25,815 nucleotides of DNA from Coptodactyla brooksi (lineage: Eukaryota > Arthropoda > Insecta > Coleoptera > Scarabaeidae), in assembly GCA_033557675.1 (NCBI GenBank), contig JAWQRM010000242.1:1-25815 (forward strand). Reading direction: 5' to 3'. The notes under the pieces are model-generated. The model made no database searches, was not told the DNA's origin, and saw only the letters and a list, made by a program, of their open reading frames with translations. How positions within the stretch are numbered: the first letter of the stretch is position 1; the number at the start of each line of letters is the position of its first letter. Both the position numbers and the translations under genes were made by a program. Positions 10,301-20,881 of the stretch are shown in pieces.

Positions 10301-13300
10301 TGCTGAATTTGAGATCACTGGTTCCACTTACGAGCCAATTGGGGAAGTCTTCTTGAAAGGGCAAAAAGTCAAAACGGCAGAGTTTGAAGCTTTGCAAGAG
10401 CTAGCCACCGTTTGCATCATGTGCAATGACTCTGCGATTGATTTTAATGAATTCAAGCAAGCTTTTGAAAAAGTTGGAGAAGCTACTGAAACAGCTTTGA
10501 TTGTCCTGGCGGAAAAGATGAATCCTTTCAATGTTGCCAAAGCAGGAGACCGTCGCGCGGCTGCCATCGTTGTCAGACAAGATATTGAAACTAAATGGAA
10601 AAAAGAGTTCACCCTGGAGTTTTCAAGAGATCGTAAATCTATGTCTTCGTACTGTGTACCACTTAAACCATCAAAATTGGGAACTGGGCCGAAATTATTC
10701 GTGAAAGGAGCTCCTGAGGGTGTCCTGGACAGATGTACTCATGCGAGAGTCGGATCGACAAAAGTACCGCTCACAAACACTCTTAAGAACCGCATCCTGG
10801 AGGTGACCCGGCAGTACGGCACGGGACGTGACACTCTTCGTTGCTTGGCATTGGCAACAGCTGACAATCCAATGAAACCAGAGGAGATGGACTTGGGAGA
10901 TTCCAGCAAATTCTATACATATGAAGTTAACCTGACATTTATTGGTGTCGTAGGCATGTTGGATCCACCACGTAAAGAAGTTTTCGATTCCATCGTTAGG
11001 TGTCGTGCCGCTGGCATTAGAGTAATTGTCATCACTGGTGATAACAAAGGCACCGCCGAGGCTATCTGCAGGAGGATCGGTGTGTTCACTGAAGACGAAG
11101 ACACCACTGGAAAGTCCTATTCTGGACGTGAGTTTGATGATCTTCCCACCAGTGAGCAAAGAGCAGCTTGCGCGAGAGCCAGGTTATTCTCAAGAGTAGA
11201 GCCTAGTCACAAGTCGAAGATTGTTGAGTACTTGCAGAGTATGAATGAAATTTCAGCTATGGTGAGTTAAATTTGTTATAACCTTACAGTTTAAATGTTT
11301 ATTCGATAAGAGTTTTAATAAATCAGACGATAGTTTCCTAGGAGCCATGTTACATAGTTAATTATTGTAATTTTACAGACTGGAGACGGTGTGAATGATG
11401 CGCCGGCTTTGAAGAAAGCTGAAATTGGCATTGCCATGGGCTCGGGAACCGCGGTGGCCAAGTCGGCATCCGAGATGGTACTGGCTGATGATAACTTCTC
11501 CTCCATTGTCGCGGCCGTTGAAGAAGGTCGTGCCATCTACAACAACATGAAACAATTTATTCGCTACCTGATCTCTTCCAATATCGGCGAGGTCGTTTCC
11601 ATTTTCTTAACTGCCGCTCTGGGCTTACCGGAAGCCCTCATTCCAGTACAACTCCTGTGGGTTAACCTCGTAACTGACGGGTTACCTGCAACGGCTCTAG
11701 GTTTTAATCCGCCTGACTTGGACATCATGGACAAACCGCCACGTAAAGCTGACGAATCTCTCATTTCTGGATGGTTGTTCTTTAGGTAAAATAGGAGATG
11801 AAAACTCACATCTGCTTAACTCGTTAAAGAACTAAATTATGATTAATTGACTGTAATTTTGATTAGGTATATGGCTATTGGTGGATATGTAGGTGCCGCC
11901 ACGGTTGGTGCTGCTGCCTGGTGGTTCATGTTCTCGGCGTACGGTCCACAAATGAGCTATTGGCAATTGGTAAATTTAAACAATCAAGATTTTCTTTCTT
12001 TTTTCAAATTTTACGTTTTCTATTTTTATTTTGTCTAGACACATCATTTGTCTTGCTCAGCTGGTGCAGAAGAATTCAAAGGGGTTAACTGCAAAGTATT
12101 CACTGATCCACATCCAATGACGATGGCCCTATCTGTACTAGTAACAATTGAAATGTTGAACGCCATGAACAGGTACAACCTTAATTATATATAGCTAAAA
12201 ATATGTGTTCAACATGTAATCAATCTTCCATAAAAAAAAGCGCAAACTTTGAATGATCTTGTGAGGTGATGATATTCATTTGGAGCGCTCTACAATTATT
12301 ACTACTAAAATTATTATTAGAACTAGGCAATTTGTAGTACACCTATACGAAATGTATTTTTGGCATCTATATAAAATTGCAAGTTAAAAACTATCAGGAC
12401 AGTGCATGCTTAAAATCACAGATTTTTTCAGTTATAAGCATTATTGGAAAAAATGCGATGGTAGGGCTCTGAAACCCTTTAGATTGCCAGATCTAAATCC
12501 ACTGAATTTTTACTTTATAGTAATATCTTTTAGTATATCCGTTAGTCTTAAATCAAGTTTTCATGTGGCCTAGTATTAATTTTTTCTGAAATATCGACTC
12601 GTGTCTTTCAAATTTTGAATACCAATATTTCAAAAACGAAGCCCGATCGGAAAAAAATGTATTTGTATTTTATGCTTAAAACTTAATAATAAACATGGAT
12701 TTTCATTTTTCGCCTCGTGGTATAAATCACCCTCTATATGTATATTTTTTTTAATTTGTGAAAAAATTGTTAAAAATAATTCTTTGCTTAATTTGTTTCG
12801 ATTGTTAAAAATTGACAAAACGATTGGTTTTCGCGATTTTTAGCTGATTTAGAATTTTGAACGGAATTAAAAAAAAAACAAAATTGAAACATTTGTTTTA
12901 AAACAGGATGTTTTATTTCAAATAACAAAATCTTGGTTGAATGGGAAGCTACATAAGGTTTCATAACCAGGTTGCCGAATCATATGGTATAAATATCAAG
13001 AACTTTTTAAAATTGATGTTTTAAACTTTGGTGTAAGGTTTATTTATTATTAGAGTTAAAAACACTTAAACAGTTGCCGTCTTTTCTTACAGCTTATCAG
13101 AAAATCAGTCTCTTATCGCCATGCCTCCTTGGAGTAATTTATGGTTGATTGGATCTATGGCCCTTTCCTTCAGTTTACACTTTGTCATCTTGTACGTTGA
13201 AGTACTTTCGGTAAGTTATTGTTATCCTTTTTCAAAGTTTACTTATTTCCTTTATCCCAATCATTCTTAACTCATATTTCAAATGAATTTATAATATTTA

Positions 13301-13922
13301 ATAAATTATAAGGTCCATCATAGAGCATTTGTATTCTGTTTGGATAAAAAAAGTTAATAATTAAAAAAACTTCGTATTAATTACTTTTTATTACTTAATA
13401 ACAATTTACAGCTGGCATTTAATAAAAATTTGGAATTCCCTGATGTGAGAATATACTTTTCTTATTTCTTATCTCAAAGCAAACTACATTCTTTGTAAAA
13501 ACATTGTTAGTGATTTATATATGTACATAAGTAAGACTTGTGTCTTCTAGCTGTACTTTTTAGAGATTTATCCGTCTGTCTGTATGTATGTGATAGCCAT
13601 AACAGTTTCAGTTTCTATATAAACAACAGTTTTATCTAATTCTTTTCTTGCGAATTAAACAAAAATCAAAAATATATACAAACTTGATGGATTAATGAAT
13701 TCTTGTAACTCCACTTTCCAGGCTGTATTCCAAGTGTGTCCGTTGACCGTGGAAGAGTGGCTGACGGTGATGAAGTTCTCGATCCCTGTGATACTGTTGG
13801 ACGAGACGCTCAAGTTCATCGCGAGGAAGATCACAGACGGTGAGAGCCCCATTTACACTGTGCACTGGATTGTCTTGATGTGGGCGGTGTTTTTCGGTGC
13901 CTTGCGAGTGTGCCCCCTGTAA
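7271..13922 (+). CDS. SERCA: sarco/endoplasmic reticulum Ca2+-ATPase (SERCA), long isoform, 5' partial, seven exons
   Basis: This is a P2A-type Ca2+ pump that moves two Ca2+ per ATP from cytosol into ER/SR. The coding join is 7271-7375, 9489-11261, 11379-11785, 11867-11969, 12039-12172, 13093-13210 and 13722-13922; all junctions are GT-AG and keep frame. It encodes 946 residues. Placing the phospho-Asp at the family position 351 leaves exactly 73 N-terminal residues unseen, for a total of about 1019, close to other insect SERCAs. Motifs in order are TGES (actuator dephosphorylation loop), PEGLPAV (M4 Ca2+ site), DKTGTLTTN (phosphorylation), KGAPEGV (nucleotide site), TGDNKGTAEA, and TGDGVNDAP (hinge). 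The membrane Ca2+ ligands lie in SSNIGEV, NLVTDG and TIEMLNAMNS. The gene converges on an FLVCR gene. A second C-terminus is encoded at 20882. Confidence 0.97.
7376..9488 (+). other. SERCA intron with three perfect short hairpins
   Basis: This is a 2113-nt intron with no recognisable gene. It contains three perfect inverted repeats: 8169-8201 (13 bp, 7-base loop), 8756-8786 (13 bp, 5-base loop) and 9105-9145 (15 bp, 11-base loop). ORFs within it are short and low-complexity. Confidence 0.85.
9489..11261 (+). CDS. SERCA: SERCA exon: actuator, M3-M4, phosphorylation and nucleotide-binding domains
   Basis: This is a 1773-nt exon (591 codons, phase 0/0) running from ERNAESAIEALKEY to SMNEISAM. 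It begins after TTCTGTTATAG and ends at the donor GTGAGT. It encodes the catalytic core: the TGES loop, the M4 PEGLPAV segment, the DKTGTLT phosphorylation site (Asp codon at 10215-10217), the nucleotide-binding domain with KLFVKGAPEGV, the DPPRKEV hinge and TGDNKGTAEAICRRIG. No frameshift or stop is present. The stop just past the donor would truncate the pump before its Ca2+-site helices if the intron were retained. The size reflects fusion of several exons that are separate in vertebrates. Confidence 0.98.
11379..11785 (+). CDS. SERCA: SERCA exon: hinge and M5-M6
   Basis: This 407-nt exon enters at phase 0 with TGDGVNDAPALKKAEIG, the conserved Mg2+-coordinating hinge loop, and runs through M5 (SSNIGEVVSIFLTAALGL) and M6 (LLWVNLVTDGLPATALGF), which carry most of the Ca2+ ligands. 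It ends ...GWLFF plus AG of a split Arg codon at the donor GTAAAA. The preceding intron is only 117 nt and the following one 81 nt. Confidence 0.97.
11867..11969 (+). CDS. SERCA: SERCA exon: M7
   Basis: This 103-nt exon follows GATTAG. It supplies the last base of the split Arg codon, then YMAIGGYVGAATVGAAAWWF, which is M7, and ends SYWQL at the donor GTAAAT. The luminal M7-M8 loop begins here. Confidence 0.95.
12039..12172 (+). CDS. SERCA: SERCA exon: M7-M8 luminal loop and M8
   Basis: This 134-nt exon follows TTTTGTCTAG and begins THHLSCSAGAEEFKGVNC. The two Cys residues fit the conserved luminal disulfide pair of SERCAs. It ends in M8 (SVLVTIEMLNAMN), which carries the Glu ligand of Ca2+ site I, with AG of a split Ser codon at the donor GTACAA. 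Confidence 0.95.
12173..13092 (+). other. SERCA intron, no gene recognised
   Basis: This is a 920-nt AT-rich intron. Its only notable sequence is TATAAATCACCCTCTATAT at 12721-12739. The complement resembles ATATAGAGTGATTA at 16623-16636 and may be a transposon-end remnant. Confidence 0.85.
13093..13210 (+). CDS. SERCA: SERCA exon: M8-M9
   Basis: This 118-nt exon follows TTTTCTTACAG. It completes the Ser codon and continues LSENQSLIAMPPWSNLWL into M9 (IGSMALSFSLHFVILYV), ending EVLS in full frame at the donor GTAAGT. About 44% of codons end in G or C, against 77% in the next exon. Confidence 0.95.
13722..13922 (+). CDS. SERCA: SERCA last exon, long isoform: M10 and an extra hydrophobic tail
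   Basis: The exon follows CTCCACTTTCCAG. It encodes AVFQVCPLTVEEWLTVMK, M10 and DETLKFIARKITD, then, if read through, GESPIYTVHWIVLMWAVF and a short end to the stop TAA at 13920-13922. The read-through tail is 27 residues with a hydrophobic core long enough for an eleventh membrane helix, analogous to vertebrate SERCA2b. A strong donor (G|GTGAGA) lies inside the GGT GAG codons at 13840, allowing the tail to be spliced out. The final residues GALRVCPL differ from the fly end I recall. The exon is strikingly GC-rich at third positions. Confidence 0.95.
   Translation, partial: AVFQVCPLTVEEWLTVMKFSIPVILLDETLKFIARKITDGESPIYTVHWIVLMWAVFFGALRVCPL
13840..13845 (+). promoter_or_regulatory. alternative 5' splice site inside the SERCA last exon
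   Basis: GTGAGA preceded by ACG forms a good donor. Using it ends the exon at 13839 with one base (G) of an open codon. Joined to 20882 (TG CCG AAA ...), the frame continues as V-P-K-V-I-Y-R-E-stop. The donor overlaps codons for G-E-S, so the coding and splicing constraints coincide. Confidence 0.85.
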
Positions 13923-14300
13923 CTGTGTAACCGCCTCCCTAGACGAGGCCAACGGTAGTGTACGAACGGGTGCTGCGGGGCCCCTCCCTCCCTGTGCGTG
14001 AACAGCCCTAACTAATGCACACAATAGTTAATAGTTAAATGTTTTTTTCTTCCTTTTTTTTTGTTTTCTCGCAAAAGGACCAAACAAATTGAACGATTAA
14101 TTGCAATATGATTGGAATAGATGACAAGTGTTTTTTTTTTCTTTTTTTTTTATTATTACACTTCTTTTTAGGCAATTTTTTGTTTTTTAAGTGCCTTTTT
14201 GATAGTTTGTTTTCCCCCTTTGTCTTTGTTCTCTTTTTTTATACTGACTGTAGTATTCGTAATTCTTCTCAAAAAAAAAAAAATAAACAAAAAATTTAAA
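13923..14300 (+). other. 3'UTR of the long SERCA isoform (extent uncertain)
   Basis: A GC-rich stretch follows the stop to about 14010 (including GCGGGGCCCCTCCCTCCC), then gives way to T-rich and A-rich tracts. AATAAA at 14282-14287, inside an A-run, is the first canonical poly(A) signal, but it lies in low-complexity sequence and a later site is equally possible. The poly-Phe-like ORF at 14108-14299 is a T-tract artefact. Confidence 0.55.
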
Positions 14301-15954
14301 AAAAAATAGAAAAAATATGAGGAAGTGAAACAGAATTATTTTTGTCTGGATTGTGAATATTAGAAATTTTTTTTTCTACAAAAAAATAAGTTCAAGTTCT
14401 CTTTTTAATTCCGGACTATTTGAGTTTTCGATTATCTGAGATTGGGCGTGTCCACGTTTCTTGGATAATTGATTCTCTACTGTATACTTAATAGTAAAAT
14501 AATTGTCTACGTACTGTGATATATTTACCTTCTTGAGCTTCTTTTTTTAATTAAAATCAATTTAAAATCATTTTCAATATTGACAGTTCAAAAAAAACTA
14601 GTAAAAAATACTAATAACTTTTCTGATTCTAATTCTTTTCTTATTTCTTATTGTTTCAAAATTTAATTTCAGAAAAGATCCCTAATTTACTATTGTTTAC
14701 TGACACTATTATTAATTAACGAGCAAAAATATTATGCATCAATCAGATGATAAGGAACAGAATGGAACTTTTCGATCATGAAAATTTAAAAAAGTGTATT
14801 GCTCTTAATGTATACCAATATTAGTAAATTATAATAGGAATTTAATGTTGAAAAATCATAAATAAGGTAAATTTATATGGAAGATATATGTCGCCAATCC
14901 AGGATGTTCCAAAAATATGTTGCGAATCGTGAAATGGCATTCAGGACGAGCTCGTTTGATAACCAATATCTAATACAATAGACAAAACTATTAAATCAAT
15001 GTATAGCTTATTTATTTTGAATACTAGACTTTGGAGTAAGTTTTTTTTAATCTATTATCATTTTCTTTAATGCTATTTTGGTAATGCTAGTTAATAATAA
15101 TTCAGATAATATTAGTTAATTGAAATTCTCTTATGGCAGTGATGTGTCCTTTTTACTGCGCAAACAATGTTGCAATTGTTTACTTATTCACGAAATAATA
15201 TAATCAGTCGAATGGTTATTTCTTATTTAAATACAACTAGAAGATTTTAGATAATATGTTTGATTTATACATTCTTAGTTTATAATATAAATACAAGATG
15301 TATATGTATAAATTGTGCAACCTATCATACAGTGCAAAGTGGTTGTGGTTTCTGCTATGGGCTTCAAATGAAAAATGTAAATGACATTCAAAATAGAAGT
15401 GTATGCATTGCACTGTCAAATGTTGTGCAATGGGTTGCATTATTATACTGATATTTTTGAATCAATTCTTTACAAATACAACAAAGCTATGTTGCATCGA
15501 GGTATACATAAATAGGAAATGTTTATTCACTTAATATGGTAAATGGTTAAAATCGGTCAATAAATTATGATTTAGTTACACAATTCACATCTAGTGTACA
15601 TGTTGAATAAAACATCACTCGTCTTCAATGTCATTCTTCAATTCACACCATCTTGTATGATGAATTATTATATATAATGAATTGTATTCATTATTAGCTA
15701 TTAAAATGAATGATAAATCATTTTTAAATCGATTCCATTTTTGTAACGAGTATTGTTATATTTTAAGGAATATGCAGTAAATAACAATAAAAATGTTAAT
15801 CGATAATTATAAAATCTTTATAGAAATAAAAATATAATTTCCAGTTATAGATAACCAGAATTTTTCATAATTTCAAGCGTTTGGTTAATTTATTAATAAA
15901 CATGCGAATGAAATTTTGTAAAAGCTAAATAAAACATTGAAAATATTTCTTTTA

Positions 15955-16430
15955 ATACATAATGTTGTATTTTTTAAAATGTATAATTCAATAAATAATG
16001 TAATTGGTTAAAAATATTTCGATTGGTACTAGTAATTTAAAATTTTATAATCAATAATATTAAAAAATAAACAATAAATTGCACCACTATCATTAGAATA
16101 GGTATTAAGTTTTTTTCTATTTTTGGCTGTGAAAACAGGATATCAAAAATGACAGTCTTTTAACGAATATGAAACAATGTTTTTTAATATTACTATATTT
16201 ATGTTTTTTGAAATACATATTTCGTCATTAATGCAATTGGTTAGACACATTTCACTTCGTACCAATAATGTTAAATTGTAAATATTAATAGTAAATAAAT
16301 GGTATAAATTATTCCAGTATCATTATAAGAACACCTAATGATTTTCCTTTTCCGTTTTTGGCTATATGGAAATGTTGTGTACACCGGGCATCAAAAGCAA
16401 AACCACATAATTTTTGGTATACGTTTAGTG
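15955..16430. repeat. degenerate tandem repeat, two units of about 234 bp
   Basis: Matching landmarks recur at a constant offset. AATGTAATTGGTTA (15997) pairs with AATGCAATTGGTTA (16230). The TATCATTA blocks near 16090 and 16318 correspond. TTTTTGGCT (GGCT at 16125) pairs with TTTTTGGCT (GGCT at 16360). The offsets are 233-235. Between the landmarks the units have diverged with indels. No coding content is evident. Confidence 0.5.
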
Positions 16431-16742
16431 ACAAGAAAAACATTGTATGTCTACCTAAAAATCACTTTTTTATGTATATAGAAAATACAACAAAATTACT
16501 TAATGTTCTACCGAAGTTCTATTAATACAATAAATTTTATGCAATATTTAAGCAGGCCGTCCCATGAGATGATGTTGAAACTTAATCCATGCATAGGAGA
16601 GTGAACTCATTTCAAGTTGTCAATATAGAGTGATTATTTGGTCAAGTTAAGATTGTAATAAAGTTGTTGGAGTTTTTTTGTTTAAACAACATAATAAAAA
16701 TTGAAGTTGTGGATTTTGGAACCTTTGGCTTAGTACCAAAGT

Positions 16743-16807
16743 TAAACAATGCCTCCACTACATCAAAACCAAAAGGTTCTGATGTAGTGTAGTGGTGACA
16801 TTGTTTA
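16743..16807. mobile_element. 65-bp hairpin made of two inverted MITE ends
   Basis: TAAACAATG at the left edge is complemented by CATTGTTTA at the right edge, and CTACATCAAAACC by GGTTCTGATGTAG inside. Between them, CCTCCACTAC and GTAGTGGTGAC pair imperfectly. The arms match the terminal sequences of the elements at 1579-1796 and 24270 (a CACTAC-AC-CAAAAC core), but the whole interior is missing. It is best read as an extreme deletion derivative of that family. Confidence 0.65.
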
Positions 16808-18100
16808 GCTGACCATAATAAAAATTGCTTAAATTTCTCTACGATGCAAATAATTACCCAGTTTTAAAAACTGTTTTAATGACAGGTAATTAAATTTGAC
16901 TTACACAATTTTTTTTTATTTGTGGATGAAAACTGTCAGGTGCTATGGGCAGCTTCTAACAATTATTAATAATAATGCGTTTTAAAACCTTAACTTGTAA
17001 ATTTCAAATCTCCATAAAGTAAATTTCTATCTCAATATAGGGAATAAGCAGTACGTTCACTTTTTATTATATATTTATTATTTACTATATATCTTAAGTC
17101 AGTTTTTTGCATATATACCTATTTGGAAATTGTGTTTTTAACCTGCTATGTACAGAGTGATTCTAAAGTGCTTGAGATGCTTTGGAGGGTAACCATGTGA
17201 AAGAAAGTTTTCTACTGAATATATACGTTTATAAAGATCGATTTCCAAAATAAAAAAAAAGTGTATTTGTCTCTGAAATGGCTTGTATCAAAAGGATAAA
17301 ATATTGACAGTACTATTGACTTTTCATGGAGTTTAAGTGTTCTATAACATTTGACATGTACCTACAAAATCAAAATTTCTCCAAGAAACATTTTTTGGAA
17401 AAAAAATTATAACTCGAAATGAGTCATATCCATTATTGTTATTTTTCGTTTTATGTAATTACAGTTTAATGATTAATGATATAACTGTATAAAAAGAAAA
17501 TTTAATATTAGGAAACACTTAATATTCGACTTTATTGAGTGAATTAAGCTAGAAAAGCTACGAAAGATGTATTTATTTTTAAAATCGAAGAATCGAAGGA
17601 TTTTCTGGATAATCTGTCATTCTTTTTAAGTAGTTATGTATCTGCATATTCCTTGAAATTTACTCATTTTACATACAACAGGAGATTGAACTTCAAATAT
17701 TATGTACATACGTCCTTCGGGTCATTAATGTTTCTGTCAAAAATATATATAACTGCATGCTGTTTTATAAATCTTTTGTTGTACACTTTTAATTTCATTA
17801 ATTTTAATTTAATTCTGTTCCCTTCCACTAATAGCTACCTGAATTTGAATTTACTTAAAAAAGTAGTAGCATTTACATTTAACTTCGCTCGGAAAGTTTG
17901 AGTGTTTAATAATTTATATAATATTAATGAAATAAACCTTAAGATCAATTTGCTCAGTTCAGCAGATGATTGGAACATAGCAGGCAAGTTATTATTGTAA
18001 ATTGTAATGTTTAGTGATGTTAAATACTAAATACGCGTTTGTACAGTGACAGATAAAAATGTAGCAACGATTGTCATATATGTCATCATATACATATATT

Positions 18101-18123
18101 ATATATATATATATATATATATA
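18101..18123. repeat. AT dinucleotide microsatellite
   Basis: This is a pure AT repeat of about 11.5 units, in an already AT-alternating context from about 18090. Confidence 0.95.
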
Positions 18124-18409
18124 GGTAGTAACAAACATAACAACAAAACGCATGTTATTTATACAGTGAATGAATGAATACTTACATTAGAAGAAAATAA
18201 CTTTAAGAAACTTTAATTTTTGGTGGTACACATTGGGTGGATTTTGTTTATATATAATATAGCATGTTGTACCTCAAAATGTTTGTAAAATAAAATACTT
18301 ACTAGATTTAATTGGATAATTTACTCTTATAAAATTAGTATAAATAAATAATAGCTAAAAGAAAATTATGAACTGTTCCGGTCTGTTAAATGTAGTAAGT
18401 AATTTTTTA

Positions 18410-18690
18410 GCATGAGTCGCACACTATTGAAAGTGTGAGAGACAAGTTCAGTTTTCCAGCGTTTGTTTTATTATTTATTTGTATTTTGTAAGGATCGACG
18501 ATGCGTCTTAGTAATTGACACTTGAGACGTATGGGGTGTTTCGGTGTAGGTGCCCGGTTTTCCCGACACCCTGTACACTAGCGAGTAAATAGATGAATTA
18601 ACAAGAACAATCGGTTCTCGAGTGACAAATCTGTAGACATATTGTGTAACGGGCGAGAGCGACAAAAAAAATAAAGTTTTCAATGTTTGA
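18410..18690. other. GC-richer island, possible decayed transposon (LTR-like)
   Basis: This block stands out from AT-rich surroundings. It contains TTCAGTTTTCC, GGTGCCCGGTTTTCCCGACA, and TGTAACGGGCGAGAGCGAC followed by AATAAAG. An initiator-like motif followed by a poly(A) signal is typical of LTRs, but no matching second copy, target duplication or protein-coding remnant is visible. The minus ORF at 18471-18683 has no recognisable motif. Confidence 0.25.
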
Positions 18691-20881
18691 TACTTACTTT
18701 TTGTTTTAGTAATACTAAAAACAAACTAACAAAAAATCACAATGTCTTTCCTACCTGTACTGGAAGTTCGCACATTGTGAATTAACTGGAAACAGTGTTT
18801 CATTAAAAAAAGTTGGTACTACTTTGAAACACTCTATATACTATAGTATCGTACAAATACTAGAAAATAATAAAAAATTATTCTAGTGTTGTAATAGTGA
18901 TGTTATTCTATATATGCAACATAGCAGCTTGTAATATAGTTTGATAAAAAAATTAATAAAACAAATAGAAAATGTAACAACACAAAAGCAACTGTCAAAT
19001 GGTATAAATTATATTCTAAATATAATATGTTGCATGTATAAATAAACTCGTTGTATATAACTAATAGTACTAATAATGATTGCAATTTAGATTTTTGTCA
19101 GTATGGTCCCAAAACTTGGATAAAAATGTAAGTAGCGCACCGTTTGTATAGATTTAGAAAATATTTGTTCACATATAAACGATTATTAAAGATGGAAAGA
19201 CACAGGCAGACATACCTACTATATCCTCGATGCGTGTAACAACAGCTAACTTAGAGTTAGATATATAAAATCTAACGGTCTGTATGATCTCATTCGTATA
19301 TTCCATTTCTTTCCAACTTTAATAACTGCTAATAATAATTCTTTAACAATTCTTCTATGCACGAATGAATATTTTCAAAACCAATATAAACCGTAGTTTT
19401 TTTTTTTTTTTTTGTAAATTATGTCCTATATCCCAGATTATTTTTTTTCTTTTGTGAGTATTGTTTCTTAACTATTAGCATAGGAAAAGTATTAAAAAAG
19501 ATAATTTGAAACCTTATTTGTGTTAAATAATAAAAATTGGGGTTTTCAAAACTTTTTATAGAAAAAGTAAACCATGAACTATTAGATTATTCCTTTCAGA
19601 GAAATCTTTTTTTTGACTTGTCTGAAAGTGAATAAAATATTTTTAATACTTTTTGTACACTGTGTTATAAAATAAGAAAGACGAACTAATTTATGGCAAA
19701 AAAAATTGCAATGTTTTAACATTTTCTATGGCCTATATGTAGTTTCTAGAGCTTTATTTTCTGCGTATAGCGAAATGTTATGAAATCAAAATCAAAAAAA
19801 TTGTATAGTTTTAACAACTGAATTTATTAACAAGAACGTTTCTTTGGACTTTTAGCAATTATCAGGAACAAAACTTGCTATAAACAAAATTCAAATTTAG
19901 AGAGGGGTTTTGGCATTTTTATCTCAATTCAGTGAATTTCTGCTTCTTGTACGCGGCATACCAAGAGAAATTAAACACTCCGTTTTTTTGAATACCTTTT
20001 AATTTACTGAGTACTATCTTAGCTACTTTATTTTAAGTTTTCGAATATACTCCACACAATTTTTTAAAGTTCAAATTATACTGGGTGTGCAAAAAAATAT
20101 TACTTTCTCTTATATTAAATAGTAAATATTTTTTCTACATAAATAGAGTTTTTGTTTCCGATTCCTAAGAAATACCACTTGTATGTTTGTGACTTTCGAC
20201 TGGCATATAAATTGTATAAAATCATATTTTCTTAAAATAGAAAAAACTGTATTATATATTTTTGGAATCTGATAAAGAGTTATCGGATTTAAAAGCTATC
20301 ATTACATGGAAAAAGATAGTACAACCTTCCATTATGTCTCACTTTTCTTTTAGATTAAATATAAGAGCCAAACTATTCAGTAATTAGACACGGAGTCTAA
20401 TCAGGGATTTTTGATCCTTGATAGACATTAATGCTTAGGTATAATCAGTAAAAAACCATGCTTCTATTTTTAGGGAATTTAAAGCATATTTGTTTTTTGA
20501 CATTTTTTTCAAATTAAAATTGTTTTTGTTGACTGTTAAACTAAATTTATACCCATCGCATTAAGACTGGCATTAAAAATATAATACTTAATCCTGATAT
20601 AAGTGAGTTAGTATTAATAGTTTTCTTGTATTGCTTTTCTGTCAGAGCAAAGAACGGAAGATTCTTCAATTGAATCAATTCTCATTAAAATTTGTTATTA
20701 ATAAATTTGAATGAGCGTGTATTATAATGTGAATATTTGCAATTTCTCTTTGATTTTGATTCACCCCGTATAAGGAGTAACATTTTGTCTATACGCAACT
20801 ATTAGATTTATAAGCTTATAAGTAAGTTTTAGAATAAGTTTCTCTCAATATTTTCTCACTAAATATCCTTTATTTTCACAG

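Larger units (their letters stand above)
14301..20881 (+). other. long AT-rich interval: later 3'UTR and/or the alternative SERCA intron
   Basis: If the short isoform is made, 13840-20881 is one 7042-nt intron. No gene was recognised in this interval. It contains a degenerate tandem repeat (15955-16430), a 65-bp hairpin element (16743-16807), an AT microsatellite (18101-18123), a GC-richer block of possible transposon origin (18410-18690) and a 17-base T-run (19397-19413). ORFs here are short, have no recognisable motifs and are taken as chance. It ends in TATTTTCACAG, a good 3' splice site. Confidence 0.6.

Noticed and set aside
9451..11159. Several minus-strand ORFs of 64-154 residues opposite the large SERCA exon
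   Set aside because: They are shadows of the strongly coding plus strand. None has family motifs, and the plus frame is intact and conserved.
13692..14024. A 110-residue minus-strand ORF over the last SERCA exon
   Set aside because: It is antisense to conserved coding sequence and kept open by the high GC content. No recognisable motif.
14108..14299. A Phe-rich 63-residue plus-strand ORF
   Set aside because: It is a translation of T-runs in the 3'UTR, low complexity.
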